A program made the position numbers and the translations under genes. 64,000 bases of DNA from Jeotgalicoccus aerolatus. Lineage in GTDB: Bacteria > Bacillota > Bacilli > Staphylococcales > Salinicoccaceae. The stretch is taken from the NCBI RefSeq assembly GCF_014635205.1, contig NZ_BMCN01000001.1, positions 682,001 through 746,000 on the forward strand, written 5' to 3'. Below the pieces are notes generated by a model that was not told the origin of the DNA, made no database searches, and worked only from the letters and a program-made list of their open reading frames with translations. Shown in pieces: positions 58,218 to 64,000 of the stretch; within the stretch, counting starts at the first letter, position 1, and each line of letters starts with the position of its first letter.

Positions 58218-58342
58218 GGGGGCTACACTGTCAGTCAAATAGGTTCGAATGACACTGTGAGATGACAGGCTGGATTTTTGGGGATTATCGCGACTTTTTG
58301 CGTCTACACTGTCAATCAAATGAGTTTGATTGACACTCTGAG
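58218..58342. repeat. Palindrome pair C (srtA/fapR), two copies 81 bp apart
   Basis: Cores at 58226-58257 and 58307-58338 read CTACACTGTCA-TCAAAT, a short loop and the inverted arm ending TGACACTGTG or TGACACTCTG. The 48-base spacer shows no further similarity to pairs A and B beyond base composition. Confidence 0.92.
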
Positions 58343-58374
58343 CTAAGCAACCAGCTATTTTATCCCTTAAATAT

Positions 58375-58414
58375 ATAAAAAACATCCGAATCTCTGAATA
58401 TAAAGATTCGGATG
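58375..58414 (-). terminator. Intrinsic terminator of srtA
   Basis: CATCCGAATCT (58383-58393) pairs with AGATTCGGATG (58404-58414); a TTTTTTATATAT tail follows on the minus strand. Confidence 0.92.
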
Positions 58415-58423
58415 CTAAATATA

Positions 58424-59056
58424 TTATGCGCTAACCAATTCAGCTTTAACGATCAGCCGTTTTTCAAACAGCAGCGTCTCTGGATTGTATTCTTCACATG
58501 TGATTAAAGTAAGTTCCTGGGTCGCACCTTCTGTCTGGTCAAGTACACTGACTTCAGACGGGTCGACTTCGAATATTTCCTTAATTTCATATACCCGTGT
58601 TTCGTCTCTCGTAATGAATTTAATTTCATCACCGACAGCCGCACGGTCGATATAATTAAATCGGATTCCTGCCCCTTCAACGCGGTGGCCGGCAATTGGA
58701 ATGTTCTGCATATCCAGATTATCTGTTTCTTCTAAAAATCCTACGCCGTTACGCATTTTTTCTTCAGTCAGGGGTCCTAAATATACCGGTTCTAATATAT
58801 CTGCACTGGCAATTTCCAGTATTCCAGCCATATCTTCACCGATGTTAATTCCTTCTGTGTCCTGCTCGATTCCTGTTACAAAGGTTTCTATCGGGTTCAG
58901 TTTAACATGTTCTTTTTCAACATCGTTTGCCTGATATGCAGTAATGATCTGCTCGTTGACCTGATCTGTAAAATATTCACGAATATCCTGCCAGAAAAAC
59001 AGCATGATTGCGGCAATAATCATTAATACTCCAAGCAGTCTAATCAAAATCCTCAT
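58424..59056 (-). CDS. srtA: Class A sortase
   Basis: This 210-residue membrane-anchored transpeptidase attaches LPXTG-type surface proteins to the cell wall. An N-terminal signal anchor (about residues 3-22, LIRLLGVLMIIAAIMLFF) is followed by the sortase barrel with the catalytic triad H124 (IAGHR), C187 (TLITCEE) and R200 (FEKRLIV). GGGAGG precedes ATG 59056. It follows recG by 21 bases, so it may share its message, and it ends at its own terminator. In Staphylococcus srtA is elsewhere, so this position between recG and fapR is unusual. Confidence 0.92.
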   Translation of the reverse strand: MRILIRLLGVLMIIAAIMLFFWQDIREYFTDQVNEQIITAYQANDVEKEHVKLNPIETFVTGIEQDTEGINIGEDMAGILEIASADILEPVYLGPLTEEKMRNGVGFLEETDNLDMQNIPIAGHRVEGAGIRFNYIDRAAVGDEIKFITRDETRVYEIKEIFEVDPSEVSVLDQTEGATQELTLITCEEYNPETLLFEKRLIVKAELVSA

Positions 59057-59077
59057 GAATATTTCCTCCCGTCAGTG

Positions 59078-61045
59078 TTATAAATTGTTAGTTTCATATA
59101 CTTTAACTGCCTCTTCTCTCGCTACTTCGAGAATTCGGTAATCTTCAGTAATATCCGCTACTTTAAATTGCGGCAGACCGCTCTGGCGTACACCGAAATA
59201 ATCGCCCGGTCCTCTCATTTCGAGGTCTCTTTCACTCAGCACAAACCCGTCAGTCGTACTTGTCATAATATCCATTCGCTGCTTGGCATTTTCCGTCTGC
59301 GGGTCACTCACCAACACACAGTAACTCTTCTTGCTGCTTCGCCCGACACGGCCCCTAAGCTGATGGAGCGTTGATAATCCGAAACGTTCTGCGTTAAATA
59401 TAACAATGGTGGTTGCATTTGGCACGTTTATGCCGACTTCAATGACTGTTGTCGAGACGAGCAGCGGTTTTTCCAGCGCCTCGAAGGAACGCATCGCTTC
59501 ATTTTTCTCTTCAGCTTTCATTCGTCCGTGAACTAAAACGACATCTTCCGGACTGAAGTAGTCTTCAAAAATCTGGTAAATTTCATAGACGTTTTTCAAA
59601 TCCAAAGTTTCCGATTCTTCAATTAGTGGTGCAACGATATAAGCACTGTGTCCTTTATCGATTTCAGATTTTACAAAATTGAGTACATAATCGATTTCTT
59701 TAAATCTGCGCCACTCTGTCTCAATTGGAATTCTGCCTTTCGGCATTTCCCGAATAACGGAAACATCCATATCCCCATAAGCGGTAATCGATAAAGTTCT
59801 CGGTATCGGTGTCGCCGTCATGTACAGCACATTTTGCCGGTAAGCCTTGTTATTCAATTTCTCCCTCTGATTCACACCAAACCGGTGCTGTTCATCGGTA
59901 ATAATAAAAGACAGCCGGTCAAATATTACATCATCTTCTATCAGCGAATGTGTACCGACCAAAAGATCGATTTCACCCGCTTTCAAGCGGGCGAGTATCT
60001 CTCTTTTTTCAGCCGGTTTCGTCGTTCCGGTCAGTTTTGCGATAGTTAATTTGTCACCGTAAGTATCTTTAAAACTTTCGTAATGCTGATTGGCCAGTAC
60101 TTCTGTCGGCACCATCACCGCACTTTGCTCGCCAATTGTTTTTACTGCATAAACACAAATTCCGGCAACGATCGTCTTACCGCTCCCGACGTCTCCCTGC
60201 AGCAGACGGTGCATCGATATGTTCTGCTTAAAGTCGCGGCATATATCATTGACACTCTTTTTCTGATCTCCTGTTAATTCAAAAGGCAGCGTATCGATAA
60301 ATTCCTTTAATTCATCGATTTTATAATCGACGATAAAGCGCTCATTTCTCACGCGTTCTTTTTGCCGGCGCGCCATAATTTTAAGCTGATAGTGATACAG
60401 CTCATAAAATTTAATTGTCCGTCTGGCATTCGCCACCGTAACACTGTCTTTCGGGAAATGCAGCGCATACAGCGCCTCACGGACAGGCATCAATTTATAT
60501 TTCGCTCGTAATTCGTCCGGCAAATCGACGTTAAAAGTTGCTGTTTCAAAAGCTGACTGGACTATTTTTTGAAAGGTTTTCGACTGCATAACGCCGCCGA
60601 GCGGATATTTAACCTGGTAGCCGCCGCCTGCTTCAAAGATTAGTCTGCTGCCGTTAATTTCCAGTTTATTGCGGTTAAACTTACCGTATAGACGGGCAAA
60701 TTCACCGTTTATAATTTTATTTTTCAAATATGGCTGATTAAAAAAAGTAATTTTTACATATATACCGTCGATATCCATAAAAAAAGTCAGCCGGCTTTTG
60801 CCCTTACGAAAAAAAGCAACTTGCGGCTCAGTTTTAACAGTACCCTCCACTGTTAAATTCATACCGTCCGCTGCTTCGTTTAAATTGACCACGCTGTGGT
60901 CTATGTAGCTCGTCGGCAAGTGGAAGAGTACGTCATTCATCCCCGTTATCTGCAGGGATGATAATTTTTCTGCCACTTTGTCGCCGACGCCTTTTAATTC
61001 TTTAATACTCCTGTCAGGGCTTTGAACGACATGGATGCCGCTCAT
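59078..61045 (-). CDS. recG: ATP-dependent DNA helicase RecG
   Basis: This 655-residue helicase remodels stalled forks and Holliday junctions. It has an N-terminal wedge/OB domain (about 60-150), Walker A LQGDVGSGKTIVAG (about 285), Walker B IITDEQHRFG (about 384), and motif VI HQLRGRVGRSSKKSYC. It is slightly shorter than the usual 680-690 residues, mostly at the N-terminus. It shares one base with the sdaAA stop (TAATG). Confidence 0.95.
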   Translation of the reverse strand: MSGIHVVQSPDRSIKELKGVGDKVAEKLSSLQITGMNDVLFHLPTSYIDHSVVNLNEAADGMNLTVEGTVKTEPQVAFFRKGKSRLTFFMDIDGIYVKITFFNQPYLKNKIINGEFARLYGKFNRNKLEINGSRLIFEAGGGYQVKYPLGGVMQSKTFQKIVQSAFETATFNVDLPDELRAKYKLMPVREALYALHFPKDSVTVANARRTIKFYELYHYQLKIMARRQKERVRNERFIVDYKIDELKEFIDTLPFELTGDQKKSVNDICRDFKQNISMHRLLQGDVGSGKTIVAGICVYAVKTIGEQSAVMVPTEVLANQHYESFKDTYGDKLTIAKLTGTTKPAEKREILARLKAGEIDLLVGTHSLIEDDVIFDRLSFIITDEQHRFGVNQREKLNNKAYRQNVLYMTATPIPRTLSITAYGDMDVSVIREMPKGRIPIETEWRRFKEIDYVLNFVKSEIDKGHSAYIVAPLIEESETLDLKNVYEIYQIFEDYFSPEDVVLVHGRMKAEEKNEAMRSFEALEKPLLVSTTVIEVGINVPNATTIVIFNAERFGLSTLHQLRGRVGRSSKKSYCVLVSDPQTENAKQRMDIMTSTTDGFVLSERDLEMRGPGDYFGVRQSGLPQFKVADITEDYRILEVAREEAVKVYETNNL

Positions 61046-61920
61046 TATTTCGCACCGAAAAGTTCAGCTTTTAAGCGTTCTCCCGTCGGAGTTCCTGCCA
61101 GACCGCCGCGGCCCGTTTCACGGAGTGCTGACGGCATTGTTAAGCCGATTTTGTACATTGCTTCAATCACTTCATCTGCTGGGATACGCGATTCAATACC
61201 CGCAAGCGCCATATCTGCAGCTGTCAGAGCGTTTGTTGCCCCTGCTGCATTACGTTTGACACATGGCACTTCAACAAGACCGGCTACCGGATCACAGACG
61301 AGACCCAGCATGTTTTTCATAGCAATCGCAAAAGCGTGGGCACTCATCTCCGGCGTACCGCCCGCTAATTCAACGAGGGCGGCTGCAGCCATTGCACTGG
61401 CGCTGCCAACTTCTGCCTGGCAGCCGCCCGCCGCACCTGAAATGCTTGCATTATTTGCAACGACAAAACCAAATGCGCCTGAAGTAAAGAGAAAACGGAT
61501 TTTCTGTTCTTCAGTAATAGACGGGTCTTTTTTAACCATGGCAAATAAAACACCGGGTACGACACCTGCTGACCCTGCTGTCGGCGTGGCACAAATTTTA
61601 CCCATAGCGGCGTTCACTTCGTTAGTGCTGACTGCATTAGCTATAGCTAACAGATTCAGTTCCCCGCTTAAACCTTTGCCGGAATCAATGTACTTCTGCA
61701 TTTTAACTGCGTCCATACCTGTTAAGCCTGTAGTCGAATGCACCCCTTCGATGCCTTCTGCTACAGCGCCTTCCATCGTATCAAGATTTGTTTTCATCGT
61801 ACTATATATATCGAGACGGCTTTGTCCTGTCGCTTCCATTTCCTGCAGCATCATTACTTCAGATAAAGGTATGCCTTCTGACAGCGCACGTTCTACTAAT
61901 TGATTTATACTGTTAAACAT
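61045..61920 (-). CDS. sdaAA: L-serine dehydratase, alpha subunit
   Basis: This 291-residue catalytic subunit of the iron-sulfur L-serine dehydratase converts serine to pyruvate and ammonia. Cluster and active-site segments are visible: CATPTAGSAGVVPGV, GGCQAEVGSASAMAAAALVEL and GLVCDPVAGLVEVPCVKRNA. It follows the beta subunit by four bases and is coupled to recG. Confidence 0.95.
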   Translation of the reverse strand: MFNSINQLVERALSEGIPLSEVMMLQEMEATGQSRLDIYSTMKTNLDTMEGAVAEGIEGVHSTTGLTGMDAVKMQKYIDSGKGLSGELNLLAIANAVSTNEVNAAMGKICATPTAGSAGVVPGVLFAMVKKDPSITEEQKIRFLFTSGAFGFVVANNASISGAAGGCQAEVGSASAMAAAALVELAGGTPEMSAHAFAIAMKNMLGLVCDPVAGLVEVPCVKRNAAGATNALTAADMALAGIESRIPADEVIEAMYKIGLTMPSALRETGRGGLAGTPTGERLKAELFGAK

Positions 61921-61924
61921 ATCG

Positions 61925-62590
61925 TCATCCTCCCGTCATTTCTATTACACGGTCGACACCCTTGACCGCTCTAATTTCTTCTAATGTTGAAGCTGTCACA
62001 GTGTCATCCAACTCGACAGTCATTAAAGCAACCTGCCCTTTTTCTTTACGCGACACGCTCATCTGTGAAATGTTCAGCTGCTCATCGCCGAGTTTAGTCG
62101 TCACTCGGGCAATCGTTCCGAATTCATCTTTGTGGAATACTAGGAGCGCATGATAATTTCCTGAAATATTAATGCTGTAGCCGTTAATACTCACGAGCTC
62201 AATCTTGCCGCCGCCGATGGACACTCCTTCAATTACGAGTTCTTCTTCGCCTTTAAACAAATGAAGCACTGCTGTATTTGGATGCGAACGTTCTTCATTC
62301 ATTTCTATAAAATTATAAGTTAAATGATTATTTTCAGCTTCTTTTTTAGCATTGATAATCCGTTCATCATCAGTATCGTAACCGAGAATACCGCCGAGCA
62401 GAGCAACGTCTGTTGCATGCCCCTGATACGTATCGCGGAATGATCCGTACAGATAAATATCTACCTTGCTCGGCTGGCCGCCGAATAAACTTCTTGCGAG
62501 CATACCGATTCTGGCTGCCCCTGCTGTATGTGATGATGACGGTCCGACCATAACCGGTCCTATAATATCAAACACGCTCTTAAACTTCAT
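61925..62590 (-). CDS. sdaAB: L-serine dehydratase, beta subunit
   Basis: This 221-residue beta subunit begins MKFKSVFDIIGPVMVGPSSSHTAGAARIG, the family signature, and ends in an ACT domain (RVTTKLGDEQLNISQMSVSRKEKG). ATG 62590 is used because TAGGAGGGG precedes it; the frame extends to 62620 through the fakA terminator. Confidence 0.94.
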   Translation of the reverse strand: MKFKSVFDIIGPVMVGPSSSHTAGAARIGMLARSLFGGQPSKVDIYLYGSFRDTYQGHATDVALLGGILGYDTDDERIINAKKEAENNHLTYNFIEMNEERSHPNTAVLHLFKGEEELVIEGVSIGGGKIELVSINGYSINISGNYHALLVFHKDEFGTIARVTTKLGDEQLNISQMSVSRKEKGQVALMTVELDDTVTASTLEEIRAVKGVDRVIEMTGG

Positions 62591-62610
62591 AACGTCCCCT
62601 CCTAAAGTCC

Positions 62611-62641
62611 AAAAAGCCACATCGGAATAACCGATGTGGCT
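62611..62641 (-). terminator. Intrinsic terminator of fakA
   Basis: AGCCACATCGG (62615-62625) pairs with CCGATGTGGCT (62631-62641); TTTTTGG follows on the minus strand. sdaAB begins only 21 bases beyond, so it depends on read-through or a promoter I cannot see. Confidence 0.88.
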
Positions 62642-62648
62642 GTTATTG

Positions 62649-64000
62649 TTATTCGACAGATATTAAATAACTATATACCGGCTGCGCACCGTTGTGAATT
62701 TCAAATTCAACATCTTCGTGGCTGCCTTCTATACTATTAACGACTGCCTCAACTTCTTCTTCGCTGCCGCCTTCACCGATTAATATTGTTATGATTTCTG
62801 TCTCTTCATTTATCATTTCACTGATAAGTGTATGGAGTGTATCTTTTTTGCTGTCATTGGCTGTAATGATTTTTCCGTCAGCAATACCCATATGCTGATC
62901 TTTTTTAATCTCTATACCGTCGATTTTAGTGTCCCGGACTGAGTATGTGACTTGCCCGGTTTGAACGTGGTTCAGAGATTCGCTCATCGCACGTTCGTTA
63001 TCTTCAAGTTCAGCTTCAGGATTAAAGCTCAGCATACTCGTCAGACCTTCTGGAATCGACGTTGATTTAACTACAGCTGCAGGCACGTCTAAGACTTTAA
63101 CAGCCTGCTCTGCTGCCATTATAATATTTTTGTTATTAGGAAGTATAATAACCTGTTTTACATCCGCATCTTTAATCACATTAACGATATCTTCTGTTGC
63201 AGGGTTCATCGTCTGTCCGCCGTTAATAACGTGTGTTACACCGAGACTCTTGAACAGTTCGTTAATGCCTTCGCCTGATGATACTGTAATGACTGCTGTA
63301 TCGTAAGATTCTTTTTCTGCCGCTGCAGTATTTTTCTCACCGTGGACAGTTCTAAACTGTTCGCGCATGTTTTCTACTTTCATCTTAATGAGTTCACCGT
63401 AAGTTGCTGCATAAGTAAATGCCTCACCCGGCGTTTCAGTATGCACGTGAACTTTTACGATCTCGTCGTCATTAATAACCAGCAGAGAATCACCAAATTC
63501 GCTCATCTCTTCACGGAATTCATCTTCTTTAAATTCGCGCTTTTCATCTTCAAAACGGACCATAAATTCAGTACAGTAGCCGAATTCAATGTCATCCACG
63601 CTCATGAAGTCATCGAAATCATCGTTGTGATCGTGGCTGTCAGCATTTAAAAGTGCTGATTCCTGACTTTCGTCTGCTTCGATTTCCTCACCTGTCAGTG
63701 CGCTTAAGAAGCCTTCGTAAACGTAAACAAGACCCTGGCCGCCGGAATCAACAACACCGACTTCTTTTAATACTGCAAGCAGTTCAGGTGTACGTTTAAG
63801 CGAAGCTTTCGCCTCTTCAAGTGTTGCAGACATGACGTCTACCAGCGATGCATCTGAGTCTTTAAATTCTTCAGCTTTTTCACCAGCATCTTTAGCTACA
63901 GTTAAAATTGTCCCTTCAACAGGTTTCATCACTGCTTTATATGCAGTTTTAACGCCTTGTTTTAATGCTTCGATAAATTCGTCTGCATCGATGTCTTCTT
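62649..64000 (-). CDS. fakA: Fatty acid kinase FakA (partial, N-terminus outside window)
   Basis: The frame is open past the right edge; 450 codons are visible. It is the DAK2/DegV-partner type kinase that phosphorylates fatty acids held by FakB for phospholipid synthesis. The visible part contains the end of the DhaL-like domain (MKPVEGTILTVAKDAGEKA, then VVDSGGQGLVYVYEGFLSAL), a middle domain and the C-terminal DegV-related domain (ITVSSGEGINELFKSLGVTHVINGGQTMNPA). The apparent start at 63932 is an internal Met. It sits a few genes from fapR-plsX, a lipid-metabolism neighbourhood. Confidence 0.93.
   Translation of the reverse strand, partial: EDIDADEFIEALKQGVKTAYKAVMKPVEGTILTVAKDAGEKAEEFKDSDASLVDVMSATLEEAKASLKRTPELLAVLKEVGVVDSGGQGLVYVYEGFLSALTGEEIEADESQESALLNADSHDHNDDFDDFMSVDDIEFGYCTEFMVRFEDEKREFKEDEFREEMSEFGDSLLVINDDEIVKVHVHTETPGEAFTYAATYGELIKMKVENMREQFRTVHGEKNTAAAEKESYDTAVITVSSGEGINELFKSLGVTHVINGGQTMNPATEDIVNVIKDADVKQVIILPNNKNIIMAAEQAVKVLDVPAAVVKSTSIPEGLTSMLSFNPEAELEDNERAMSESLNHVQTGQVTYSVRDTKIDGIEIKKDQHMGIADGKIITANDSKKDTLHTLISEMINEETEIITILIGEGGSEEEVEAVVNSIEGSHEDVEFEIHNGAQPVYSYLISVE

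Noticed and set aside
36431-58342. Palindrome pairs as ordinary intrinsic terminators
   Set aside because: The neighbouring genes topA and srtA have their own clear terminators, and most copies lack a T-run. Only the second copy of pair B could plausibly terminate NERD2.
61022-61903. 293-residue plus-strand frame opposite sdaAA
   Set aside because: It mirrors the serine dehydratase alpha subunit, which has clear family motifs; no ribosome site or context supports the plus frame.

Overview
The window is a stretch of core chromosome from a low-GC Gram-positive coccus of the family Staphylococcaceae. The order fakA, recG, fapR-plsX-fabD-fabG-acpP, rnc-smc-ftsY-ylxM-ffh, rpsP-rimM-trmD-rplS, rbgA-rnhB-sucC-sucD-dprA-topA, xerC-hslV-hslU-codY, rpsB-tsf-pyrH-frr-uppS-cdsA-dxr-rseP-proS-polC, rimP-nusA-ylxR-ylxQ-infB-rbfA-truB-ribF-rpsO, pnp-rnjB-ftsK is the staphylococcal order. 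The presence of CodY, PolC, RNase J2 and FapR fits. Several features differ from Staphylococcus itself: no trmFO between topA and xerC, an inserted sortase, and two NERD-domain genes inside otherwise conserved blocks. A relative such as Jeotgalicoccus or Salinicoccus is therefore more likely, but the genus is an inference.

Every gene lies on the minus strand, so the window reads biologically from 64000 down to 1. From that end: glycerone-kinase-like fatty acid kinase (partial) and the two serine dehydratase subunits with recG (64000-59078); sortase A (59056-58424); the FapR-controlled phospholipid/fatty-acid operon (58074-54617); rnc, smc and the SRP genes (54532-47417); small ribosome genes (47318-45104); NERD gene 2 (44922-43948); rbgA to topA (43673-36617); xerC to codY (36219-32621); rpsB to polC (32473-19223); the nusA-infB operon to ribF (19105-12548); rpsO; NERD gene 1 with a tandem array (11997-10514); pnp, rnjB, ftsK; and a four-gene tail of two M16-like peptidases, an SDR and a DUF3388 protein that runs off the left edge.

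The housekeeping genes are tightly packed, often with stop/start overlaps such as ATGAGTAA. They are separated by clear intrinsic terminators and near-consensus sigma-A promoters, and several leaders look structured (rpsO, rpsB, rimP-nusA). The interesting material is accessory and intergenic. First, two colinear NERD-domain proteins with a C-terminal zinc ribbon are 45% identical without gaps over residues 1-250. One is followed by twelve 41-bp tandem units and the other is preceded by a 34-bp duplication. Second, a dispersed palindromic element occurs three times, each time as exactly two hairpins 80-81 bp apart, at topA/xerC, NERD2/rbgA and srtA/fapR, each of which departs from the usual staphylococcal order. 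Third, xerC appears to begin at a rare ATT codon. No tRNA, rRNA, insertion sequence, prophage or CRISPR locus was seen.
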